A stretch of DNA of 12,278 bases from JACDBD01 sp050743385 (GTDB taxonomy: Bacteria > Actinomycetota > Acidimicrobiia > IMCC26256 > JACDBD01), in contig JBOGFJ010000236.1 of NCBI GenBank assembly GCA_050743385.1, positions 1-12,278 of the forward strand. Direction: 5' to 3'. Positions 5,479 through 11,537 of the stretch are shown here, piece by piece. The notes under the pieces are model-generated. The model saw only the letters and a list, made by a program, of their open reading frames with translations. It was not told the origin of the DNA and did not search any database. A program made the position numbers and the translations under genes. Within the stretch, counting starts at the first letter, position 1; every line of letters starts with the position of its first letter.

Positions 5479-5540
5479 GGTCAGCGACGCCAACCACCGA
5501 CGAGACCCGTGCACGGTGCGGGCGCGAGCGCGACCACTAG
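5475..5540 (+). CDS. possible 21-residue leader-like peptide overlapping the DUF62 stop
   Basis: An ATG at 5475 overlaps the DUF62 TGA as ATGA and reads 21 residues (MRSATPTTDETRARCGRERD then H) to a TAG at 5538-5540. The product is hydrophilic and charged with one Cys and matches nothing I know. Sixteen of its 20 post-start codons end in G or C, lower than the neighbouring genes. Its best argument is position: coupled to the gene before it and ending 3 nt before the ATG of the membrane peptide that follows, so it could serve mainly to deliver ribosomes downstream. Confidence 0.35.
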   Translation: MRSATPTTDETRARCGRERDH

Positions 5541-5543
5541 AAG

Positions 5544-5636
5544 ATGCGCCCGGGCACGACCATCGCCATCGCCCTGCTGCTGCTGGCGATCTTCGGGGCG
5601 GCCGTCGCCCAGTTCGTGCTCCGCCTCGGCCCATAA
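5544..5636 (+). CDS. 30-residue single-pass membrane peptide
   Basis: An ATG at 5544 starts a 30-codon frame ending TAA at 5634-5636. The peptide begins MRPGTT, then has an uninterrupted hydrophobic stretch IAIALLLLAIFGAAVAQFVL (7-26) and ends RLGP. It has the length and flanking charges of one transmembrane helix with Arg on both sides. All codons but the last (CCA) end in G or C, matching the codon use of real genes here and unlike the non-coding DNA that follows. Translation could be by reinitiation from the preceding stop (TAG-AAG-ATG). I do not recognise a family. Small hydrophobic peptides of this kind often escape annotation; a chance frame is the alternative. Confidence 0.5.
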   Translation: MRPGTTIAIALLLLAIFGAAVAQFVLRLGP

Positions 5637-5905
5637 CGCCGAAATCGCCCAGGTCGGCGACGGGGCGTCGCCCTGCAGGGAGAATCCGGGCCCCGGCGAC
5701 AGCACCGCCCGCAGACACTCTCCGCCACGGTTCGTGGCCGAAAGCCACTCAAGGCGCGAGGCGCCTCCGTCGATGGCACAATGGCAAGGGCTCCGGTGCG
5801 CGGGTGCGGGCGTCGTGAGCATCGACGAGGCCACCGGTCTCGAAGGTGTTCAGTAGCCTCCCAGCCCGCCCCAAGCGCGTCCGCGCTCGCCGCCGGGGCC
5901 CTCTT
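5637..5905 (+). other. non-coding interval with three consecutive perfect hairpins
   Basis: No gene is credible here; frames through it have mixed third-position composition and no motif. Perfect stems are GGCGAC/GTCGCC (5656-5661 with 5667-5672), GCCACG/CGTGGC (5724-5729 with 5733-5738) and AGGCGC/GCGCCT (5752-5757 with 5761-5766). A competing stem, CGCCGA/TCGGCG (5637-5642 with 5654-5659), shares bases with the first and so excludes it. At 5854-5859 there is a TAGCCT hexamer, identical to the one before rsiG, but no start codon follows at 6-9 nt. It may be a 3' end, a leader, or nothing. Confidence 0.35.
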
Positions 5906-6020
5906 GCTTCTTCTCGCTCACTCGCTCGCGCGTATCAGCGGGCTTTCGGTCTTCGACTGATTGCCGCTCGTTCGCGGGCGAGCTCGCTTCGCTCGCTTCG
6001 CTCGCTTCGGTCGCCGCGTG
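5906..6020 (+). repeat. dispersed intergenic repeat, copy B, with a 9-bp tandem run
   Basis: It is homologous to copy A (3204-3307) in the same orientation; see the matched blocks given there. Relative to A it contains an expanded tandem CTCGCTTCG, three perfect units at 5983-5991, 5992-6000 and 6001-6009. It ends 57 bp before the GTG of the FAD oxidoreductase, as copy A ends 44 bp before proC. Confidence 0.7.
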
Positions 6021-6064
6021 GTCACGAGTGTTCTCTGGCCGAGCCCCGGTTCGGCGGCGGGCTC

Positions 6065-6070
6065 TAGCAT
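6065..6070 (+). promoter_or_regulatory. candidate -10 hexamer TAGCAT for a leaderless FAD oxidoreductase transcript
   Basis: TAGCAT ends 7 nt before the GTG at 6078. There is no Shine-Dalgarno sequence. The -35 region is not recognisable. Confidence 0.45.
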
Positions 6071-6077
6071 CCGCGGC

Positions 6078-7376
6078 GTGTTGGTTCCGGCGCGAGACGC
6101 GGAAGTGCTCGCCGACGTCGACGTCGTCGTGGCGGGCGGAGGACCGGCCGGGCTCGGTGCGGCGGTGACCGCGGCGCGACTCGGCGCGCGCGTCGCCCTC
6201 TGCGAGCGTTACGGCTTCCTCGGTGGCAACCTCACCGTCGCCGCGGTGGGAACCATCTGTGGCCTCTACCTCAAGACCGTCGACGGCGACTTCGACTTCG
6301 TCGTCGGCGGGATCGCCCGGGAAGTGGCCGACCGCCTCGCCGCCGAGGGCGCGGGTGTCGGGCCCGTCCCGTTCAAGGAGACCGCGGTCTTCCTCTACGC
6401 GCCGTGGCACGCCAAGAGACTCGCCGACCATCTCGTCGCCGACGCTGGGTCACTCGATCTGCTGCTGCACGCGCTCGTCGCCGACGCGCTCGTCGACGAC
6501 GGCGAGGTGCGAGCGCTCGTCGTCGCGACCAAGCGCGGTCCCAAGGCGGTCACCGGCCGGGTCTTCATCGACTGCACCGGCGACGCCGACGTCGCCACCT
6601 TCGCCGGCGTGCCCACCGAGCTCGGGCCGCCCGGCAGCCGTCAGTACGCCTCGATGCAGTTCGTGATGCAGCACGCCGACAGCGAACGTGCGCTTGCGGC
6701 CGTCCCGCAGCTGGGCGCGCTCATCGCCGAGCACGGCGGGCACCTGTCGCGCGACGGCGGCGCGGTCATCCCCACGTTCCGACCGGGCGAATTCGTGGGG
6801 GCGATGACCCGCGTGCGCAACCCGGACGGATCTCCGATCGATGTCACCGACGTGCGCCAGGCGACCTGGGGTGAGCTCGAGGGCCGCCGGCTCGCGGAGG
6901 AGGCAGCCGAGTTCCTCCGCGCCCACGTGCCCGGTTTCGAGGGCGCGTTCATGGATGACACCGCGACCGCGCTCGGGGTGCGCGAGACCCGACGCGTTGT
7001 CGGCGACTACGTGCTCACGGGAGACGACGTCGCGCGCGGGGCGCGCTTCGACGACGCCGTCGCCGCCGGGGCATGGCCGCAGGAGTACCACGTCACCGGG
7101 CGCTCGACCGAGTACCGGTTCCTCGACCCCGGCGTCAGCTACCAGGTCCCGTACGCCAGCCTCCGGCCGCGGGGCGTCCGCAACCTGCTGGTCGCGGGCC
7201 GCTGTCTTTCCGCCGACCACGATGCCCTCGCGTCGACGCGGGTGATGGGCCCCAGCCTGGCGCTCGGCCAGGCAGCCGGCACCGCCGCGTGGCTGGCGGC
7301 GCGCGACGGCCGGGCGGTGGCCGACGTCGCCGTCGACGAGCTCCAGGCCTGCCTCGACGGACCCGTTCGCTCGTGA
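6078..7376 (+). CDS. FAD-dependent oxidoreductase (PF12831-like)
   Basis: The product is 432 residues from the GTG at 6078. The FAD-binding Rossmann loop is VVVAGGGPAGLGAA (16-29), followed by the end of strand 2, VALCERYGFLGGNLT, which matches the 'E-x-GFLGG-x-x-T' pattern of this oxidoreductase family. IDCTGDADVA marks the second FAD-contact region, and near the C-terminus NLLVAGRCLSADHDA and STRVMGPSLALGQAAG are typical of the family and contact the cofactor. There is no signal peptide or membrane helix, and no Cys-rich iron-sulphur motif. Substrate is unknown; relatives are mostly annotated only as FAD-dependent oxidoreductases. The stop overlaps the start of the acyl-CoA ligase as GTGA, so the two are made together and may act on one pathway, perhaps oxidation of a carboxylic acid and its CoA activation (inference). 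The frame extends upstream into repeat B, but the -10 spacing and motif position support 6078. Confidence 0.85.
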   Translation: MLVPARDAEVLADVDVVVAGGGPAGLGAAVTAARLGARVALCERYGFLGGNLTVAAVGTICGLYLKTVDGDFDFVVGGIAREVADRLAAEGAGVGPVPFKETAVFLYAPWHAKRLADHLVADAGSLDLLLHALVADALVDDGEVRALVVATKRGPKAVTGRVFIDCTGDADVATFAGVPTELGPPGSRQYASMQFVMQHADSERALAAVPQLGALIAEHGGHLSRDGGAVIPTFRPGEFVGAMTRVRNPDGSPIDVTDVRQATWGELEGRRLAEEAAEFLRAHVPGFEGAFMDDTATALGVRETRRVVGDYVLTGDDVARGARFDDAVAAGAWPQEYHVTGRSTEYRFLDPGVSYQVPYASLRPRGVRNLLVAGRCLSADHDALASTRVMGPSLALGQAAGTAAWLAARDGRAVADVAVDELQACLDGPVRS

Positions 7377-8803
7377 ACCTGGCCGACCTTCTCCTCGCCC
7401 CCGCCGGCACCACGCCCGACGCGGTGGCGCTGCGCCACGGCGACGCCGCCGTGTCGTACGCCGACCTGGCCGACGCCGCGGCGCGCTTCGCCGGACGACT
7501 GCAGGCGGACGGGGTCTCGCCCGGGAACCGCGTCGCGCTCGTAGCGATCAACGAGCCCGCGTTCGTCGTCGCCTACCTCGGCGCCCTGCACGCCGGGGCC
7601 GTGGTTGTCCCACTGAACCCCGAAGTCCCCGAACGCGAGCGCGACCGCGAGCTCGCGGCGGTGGAGCCGGCGACGTTCCTGCGCCGCGACGACCTCCGCG
7701 CCGGGGCCGGTGACGCCGTCCCGGTCGAGGCGGTGGCGCGCGCCGACGACGACCTCGCGGTGGTGCTGTTCACCGCCGGCACCGCCGGGCACCCGAAGGC
7801 CCCGATGCTCACCCACGGCAACCTCACCGCCAACATCCACCAGGTGCTCGACCATCCGGGGTTGCGCCTCCTCCCCGACGACGTCGGCCTGGGGGTGCTT
7901 CCCCTGTTCCACGTCTTCGGGCTCAATGTCTCCCTCGGCGTCGCGCTCGCTGCCGGCGCCGCGCTCGTGCTCGTCGACGAATTCCACGCGGCGCCGTCGC
8001 TGCGGATGATCCGCGAGCAGGCGGTGACGGTCGTTGCCGGCGTGCCGGCCATGTACGCAGCCTGGCTCGCTCTGCCCGAGGCGGAGGCACCGCCGGACGC
8101 GTTCGCGTCGGTGCGCCTTGCGGTGTCTGGTGCCGCCGCGCTGCATCCACGCGTCGCCGCGGGTGTTCGCGAGCGGTTCGGCCTCGCCGTGCACGAGGGC
8201 TACGGGCTCACCGAGGCGGCGCCGATCGTCACCACGTCCGCGCTCGCGGGCACGATCCCCCGAGTGGGCTCGATCGGCCCGCCGCTGCCCGGCGTGGAGG
8301 TGCGCCTGGTCGACGTCGACCACGCCGACGTGCTCGCGGGTGACCCCGGCGAGATCTGGGTGCGTGGCCCCAACGTGTTCCCTGGCTACTGGCGCGACGA
8401 CGAGGCGACCGCTCGAGCGCTCACCGACGACGGCTGGCTGCGTACCGGCGACATCGCCGTGGTCGACGAGGAGGGGGAGCTGCGGCTCGTCGACCGGTCG
8501 AAGGATTTGATCATCGTGTCGGGTTTCAACGTGTACCCGGCCGAGGTCGAGGATGTCCTGCGTGAGCATCCCGACGTGGCCGAAGCGGCCGTGGTGGGCG
8601 AGGCGAACGACCGCACCGGCGAGGCGGTCGTGGCCTATGTGGTTCCGACGCCCGGCCGGGCGCCGACACCGGAGGACCTCGCCGCTCACGCCCTCCGATC
8701 ACTCGCGCGTTACAAGTGCCCGGAGCGTGTCGAGGTCGTCGACTCGCTCCCTCGCTCCTTCGCGGGCAAGGTGCTCCGCCGTGAGCTGCGCGGCGATCCT
8801 TGA
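7373..8803 (+). CDS. AMP-dependent acyl-CoA synthetase/ligase (ANL superfamily)
   Basis: The product is 476 residues, somewhat shorter than the usual 500-550. ANL ligases adenylate a carboxylate with ATP and transfer it to CoA. Motifs in order: phosphate loop FTAGTAGHPKAPMLTH (133-148); PLFHVFG; SGAAAL; GYGLTEAAP (Glu281, Mg/ATP site); GWLRTGDIA; hinge region LVDRSKDLIIVSGFNVYPAE; and the catalytic C-terminal Lys466 in FAGKVLRREL. The phosphate loop differs from the common (S/T)SGTTGxPKG: Ala135 replaces the usual Ser and Ala143 the Gly after Lys, although the invariant Gly136, Thr137 and Lys142 remain. The GTG start overlaps the upstream stop (GTGA), showing coupling to the FAD oxidoreductase. 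Substrate class (fatty, aromatic or other acid) cannot be read from the sequence. A 123-bp gap with the rex promoter follows. Confidence 0.92.
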   Translation: MNLADLLLAPAGTTPDAVALRHGDAAVSYADLADAAARFAGRLQADGVSPGNRVALVAINEPAFVVAYLGALHAGAVVVPLNPEVPERERDRELAAVEPATFLRRDDLRAGAGDAVPVEAVARADDDLAVVLFTAGTAGHPKAPMLTHGNLTANIHQVLDHPGLRLLPDDVGLGVLPLFHVFGLNVSLGVALAAGAALVLVDEFHAAPSLRMIREQAVTVVAGVPAMYAAWLALPEAEAPPDAFASVRLAVSGAAALHPRVAAGVRERFGLAVHEGYGLTEAAPIVTTSALAGTIPRVGSIGPPLPGVEVRLVDVDHADVLAGDPGEIWVRGPNVFPGYWRDDEATARALTDDGWLRTGDIAVVDEEGELRLVDRSKDLIIVSGFNVYPAEVEDVLREHPDVAEAAVVGEANDRTGEAVVAYVVPTPGRAPTPEDLAAHALRSLARYKCPERVEVVDSLPRSFAGKVLRRELRGDP

Positions 8804-8820
8804 CCCCGAGCCCGGGCGCC

Positions 8821-8834
8821 GCCGAGCCTTCGGC
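8821..8834 (+). terminator. weak hairpin after the acyl-CoA ligase
   Basis: GCCGA-GCCT-TCGGC is a perfect 5-bp stem with a 4-nt loop, 17 nt after the ligase stop and 5 nt before the Rex operator. The following T-run is short (CTACTTTG), so termination would be inefficient. Confidence 0.25.
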
Positions 8835-8839
8835 CTACT

Positions 8840-8857
8840 TTGAGAATGTGTGCACAA
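8840..8857 (+). promoter_or_regulatory. Rex operator (ROP) upstream of rex, autoregulatory
   Basis: TTGAGAATGTGTGCACAA matches the Rex operator consensus TTGTGAANNNNTTCACAA at 12 of the 14 defined positions, one mismatch per half-site. Rex binds when NADH is low. The first six bases, TTGAGA, also look like a -35 (5/6 to TTGACA), so bound Rex would block polymerase. Autoregulation of rex-hem operons is known from Streptomyces coelicolor. Confidence 0.7.
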
Positions 8858-8865
8858 GCGCGGGG

Positions 8866-8871
8866 TACCCT
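8866..8871 (+). promoter_or_regulatory. candidate -10 hexamer TACCCT for the rex-hem operon
   Basis: TACCCT fits TANNNT and lies 20 bp after TTGAGA in the operator, a long but not impossible spacing. It gives a leader of about 50 nt before the TTG at 8927. Confidence 0.4.
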
Positions 8872-8913
8872 GGTGACCCGGAGGCCCGGGTCGGCCCGGG
8901 CCCGCGAGCAGGC

Positions 8914-8920
8914 AGGAAGG
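8914..8920 (+). promoter_or_regulatory. Shine-Dalgarno AGGAAGG that fixes the rex start
   Basis: AGGAAGG ends 6 nt before the TTG at 8927. The frame is open further upstream through the operator, and the GTG at 8873 has no ribosome binding site, so the rare TTG start is preferred. Confidence 0.65.
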
Positions 8921-8926
8921 CCCCCA

Positions 8927-9616
8927 TTGGCCGAGGCCCGGCGGATCCCCGAGGCAACCGTCGCCCGGCTTCCCCTCTACTACCGGGCGCTGCTCGAGAC
9001 CGCCGACCAGCAGGTCGGCACCGTCTCGTCGGAGCGGTTGGCCGAGCTGGCCGGGGTCAACGCCGCCAAGGTGCGCAAGGACCTCTCCTATCTCGGCTCG
9101 TACGGCACCAGGGGGGTCGGCTACGACGTCGAGTTCCTCCTCCACCAGATCTCGCGCGAGCTCGGTCTCACCCACGACTGGCCGGTCGTGATCGTCGGGG
9201 TCGGGAACCTGGGCCACGCCCTCGCCAACTATCGGGGCTTCGGGGCCCGCGGCTTTCGCATCGTGGCCCTCGTCGACGCCGACGCGGGCAAGATCGGCCA
9301 GCGGGTCGGCGAGCTGAAGGTCGAGGCGCTCGACGACCTGCCCCGCATCGTCGCCGACCGCGAGATCGCGATCGGGATCGTGGCCACGCCCGCGGGCGCC
9401 GCCCAGGAGGTGGCCGATCGTCTCGTCGACGCCGGCGTCACCTCGATCCTCAACTTCGCCCCGACGGTCGTGACCGTTCCCGGCGGCGTGTCACTGCGCA
9501 AGGTCGACCTCGCGACCGAGCTGCAGATCCTCTCCTTCTACCAGCAGCGCAAGGTGCCGGCGTCCGACGGCAACGGACGTGCCGCGACCGCGACGCGCCG
9601 CGCACGATTGCGATGA
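8927..9616 (+). CDS. rex: redox-sensing transcriptional repressor Rex
   Basis: The product is 229 residues from a TTG. Rex is a cytosolic dimeric repressor that leaves its operator when NADH rises, reporting respiratory state. The N-terminal winged helix begins RRIPEATVARLPLYYRALL and contains the recognition segment NAAKVRKDLSYLGSYGTRGV, nearly identical to Streptomyces Rex. The Rossmann domain follows with VVIVGVGNLGHAL (Gly91, Gly93, Gly96), the acidic strand end LVDAD and the conserved IVATPAGAAQEVAD and SILNFAPTVV segments. The domain-swap C-terminal helix LQILSFYQQRK is present. A matching operator lies 69 bp upstream, so autoregulation is expected. The stop overlaps the next start as ATGA. 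Rex heading a hemA-hemC operon is the arrangement known in Streptomyces. Confidence 0.96.
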   Translation: MAEARRIPEATVARLPLYYRALLETADQQVGTVSSERLAELAGVNAAKVRKDLSYLGSYGTRGVGYDVEFLLHQISRELGLTHDWPVVIVGVGNLGHALANYRGFGARGFRIVALVDADAGKIGQRVGELKVEALDDLPRIVADREIAIGIVATPAGAAQEVADRLVDAGVTSILNFAPTVVTVPGGVSLRKVDLATELQILSFYQQRKVPASDGNGRAATATRRARLR

Positions 9617-10260
9617 AGGCGCCCGCCACCGAGCGGCACGCCTTGAGCGGCTATCCCGTGAACCTCCTCGTGCGGGGCCGGCGCTGTGTGGTCGTCGGCG
9701 GTGGGAGAGTTGCGGCTCGCAAGATCGACGCTCTTCTCGGTGCCGGCGCCGACGTCACCGTGGTCGCGCCCAGGCTCGGTGACGAGGTGCGCCAATGGCG
9801 TGACGCCGGCCGGGTGACCGTCGTCGAGCGCGGCTTCGAACCCGCCGACCTCGACGGCGCCTGGCTCGCGACCACCGCGACCGACCAGCCCGACGTGAAC
9901 CGGGCGGTGTACGAGGCCGGCGAGAGCCGGCGGGTCTGGGTGAACTCGGCCGACGATCCGGGTAATTGCTCGTTCACGCTCATGTCGGTGGTGCGGCGCG
10001 GCGACCTGCTCGTGACCGTCGGCACCGGTGGGCGCAGCCCCGCCCTCGCCGCATGGCTGCGGGCACGCCTCGAAGCCGAGCTCGGGCCCGAGTACGAGAC
10101 GCTGCTCGCCGTCCTCGCGGACGCACGCGAGGAGATGCGTGCCACCGGCCGGTCGAGCGAGGACGCCGATTGGAACCGTGCCCTCGATTCCGGCATGCTC
10201 GATCTCATCCGCGCCGGCCGGGTCGGCGATGCCAAGGAGCTCTTGCGCTCATGTCTCTGA
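9613..10260 (+). CDS. precorrin-2 dehydrogenase / sirohydrochlorin ferrochelatase-like (CysG N-terminal, Met8 type)
   Basis: The product is 215 residues. The family oxidises precorrin-2 to sirohydrochlorin with NAD+ and may insert iron to give siroheme, the cofactor of sulphite and nitrite reductases. It starts YPVNLLVRGRRCVVVGGGRV (14-33), the conserved 'P-x-x-L' strand and NAD loop. VNSADDPGNCSF (110-121) holds the Asp (114 or 115) equivalent to the catalytic Asp of CysG, and GTGGRSPALAAWLR (137-150) lines the active site. It lacks the methyltransferase domain of full CysG, so uroporphyrinogen methylation must be encoded elsewhere. The ATG overlaps the rex stop (ATGA) and its own end overlaps hemA by 10 bp, placing it firmly in the redox-controlled operon. 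Names used for such stand-alone proteins include SirC and Met8; I leave the symbol empty because the ferrochelatase activity cannot be judged. Confidence 0.92.
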   Translation: MKAPATERHALSGYPVNLLVRGRRCVVVGGGRVAARKIDALLGAGADVTVVAPRLGDEVRQWRDAGRVTVVERGFEPADLDGAWLATTATDQPDVNRAVYEAGESRRVWVNSADDPGNCSFTLMSVVRRGDLLVTVGTGGRSPALAAWLRARLEAELGPEYETLLAVLADAREEMRATGRSSEDADWNRALDSGMLDLIRAGRVGDAKELLRSCL

Positions 10261-11537
10261 TCGTCGTCGGCGTGAACCACCGCACCGTGCCGGTCGCGCT
10301 GCTGGAGCGGATGGCCGTGGCGCCGACGATGCTCCCGAAGGCCCTGCACGCGCTGTCGGAGCGGGAGCACCTCGCCGAGGCGGTGCTGCTCTCGACCTGT
10401 AACCGAACGGAGGTGTACGCCCGCTACACCACCTTCCATCCCGCGGTACAGGACGCGCTGGAGTTCCTCACCCAGCAGTCGGCCGTAGAGCTCGACGACC
10501 TCACCGATCACCTGTACACCTACCACGACGATGCCGCGGTCGCGCACCTCTTCGGCGTGGCCGCGGGTGTCGACTCGATGATCGTCGGTGAGGCCGAGAT
10601 CCTGGGGCAGGTGCGCGAATCGTGGCTGGCGGCCGAGCGCGAGCGCACCGCGGGCCCGGTGCTGTCGCGCGTGTTCCGTCACGCGATCGAGGTGGGAAAG
10701 CGCTCGCGCACCGAGACCGCGATCGGGCGCAACCCGGCGTCGGTCTCGTCGGCGGCAGTCGCGGTCGCGGCCGAGCGGCTTGGATCGCTCGAGGGCCGCC
10801 GCGTCCTGGTGCTGGGCGCCGGCGACGTCGGCGAGGGTCTCGCGGTCGCGCTGGCAGGCGCGGGTGTCGGTGAGATCGTCGTCGCCAACCGGACGCCCGA
10901 GCACGCCGACGCGCTGGCACGGCGCGTCGATGGTCGCGCCATCCCGCTCGACGAGGTGGCTGCCGAGCTCGACCGGGCCGACGTGCTGCTGGCGTCTACC
11001 GCGGCCGACTCGGTGCTGTTGGAGCGATCCGAGGTCGAGACCGTGATGCGTCGCCGGGACGGTCGGGCGCTGCTCGTCGTCGACGTGGCCGTTCCCCGCG
11101 ACGTCGACCCCGGCGTCGGACAGGTGTTCGGTGTCACCCTGCTCGACATCGACGGTCTCAAGGCCTTCGCCGAGCAGTCGCTCCTGCAGCGGCGGCAGGA
11201 GGTCGGGAAGGTCCGCGAGATCATCAACGACGAGCTGGAGCGCTTCCGGCTGGAGCATTCGGCTCGCGAGGTCGCCCCGCTCGTTTCCGCGCTGCACGCG
11301 CACGGCGAGGGCGTCCGCGCCGCCGAGCTGGAGCGCTTCCGCAACCGGCTCGACAGCCTCGACCCGGCGGCGCGCCAGGCGGTCGAGGCGCTCACGCGGG
11401 GGATCGTCAACAAGTTGCTGCACGAGCCAACGGTGCGCGTGAAGGGTGCCGCCGGCACCGCCCGGGGCGGACTCTACGCCGACGCCCTCGCCGAGCTGTT
11501 CGACCTCACCGGTCCCGCCGCACCCACTGACGGCTGA
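10251..11537 (+). CDS. hemA: glutamyl-tRNA reductase (HemA)
   Basis: The product is 428 residues, the normal length. HemA reduces glutamyl-tRNA(Glu) with NADPH to glutamate-1-semialdehyde, the committed step of C5-pathway tetrapyrrole synthesis. The N-terminus VVGVNHRTVPVALLER is the family signature and the nucleophile Cys50 lies in LLSTCNRTEVYA. GEAEILGQVR and FRHAIEVGKRSRTET follow, then the NADPH loop LGAGDVGEGLA (Gly189, Gly191, Gly194), ANRTPEHADALA, and the long spinal helix and dimerisation domain from about residue 310, including LTRGIVNKLLHEP. The start lies inside the preceding gene (10-bp overlap) with AAGGAG 11 nt upstream (10234-10239). The stop overlaps hemC as TGATG. Heme-responsive N-terminal degradation signals seen in enteric HemA are not evident. 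Confidence 0.97.
   Translation: MSLIVVGVNHRTVPVALLERMAVAPTMLPKALHALSEREHLAEAVLLSTCNRTEVYARYTTFHPAVQDALEFLTQQSAVELDDLTDHLYTYHDDAAVAHLFGVAAGVDSMIVGEAEILGQVRESWLAAERERTAGPVLSRVFRHAIEVGKRSRTETAIGRNPASVSSAAVAVAAERLGSLEGRRVLVLGAGDVGEGLAVALAGAGVGEIVVANRTPEHADALARRVDGRAIPLDEVAAELDRADVLLASTAADSVLLERSEVETVMRRRDGRALLVVDVAVPRDVDPGVGQVFGVTLLDIDGLKAFAEQSLLQRRQEVGKVREIINDELERFRLEHSAREVAPLVSALHAHGEGVRAAELERFRNRLDSLDPAARQAVEALTRGIVNKLLHEPTVRVKGAAGTARGGLYADALAELFDLTGPAAPTDG

Noticed and set aside
5774..5788. TGGCACAATGGCA resembling a sigma-54 promoter
   Set aside because: The GG and GC elements are not at the required spacing, and sigma-54 is rare in actinobacteria.
5481..5834. 117-codon open frame on the - strand in the gap after DUF62
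   Set aside because: Opposes the membrane-peptide frame and crosses hairpins; no motif and no promoter or ribosome binding site.
5773..5856. 27-codon + frame beginning MAQWQG
   Set aside because: No ribosome binding site or TANNNT at the right spacing and no recognisable feature; too short to support alone.
7139..8689. 516-codon open frame on the - strand
   Set aside because: Antisense shadow of the acyl-CoA ligase with low-complexity composition.
9651..11423. 590-codon open frame on the - strand
   Set aside because: Antisense to the siroheme gene and hemA, whose families are certain; no domain recognisable.
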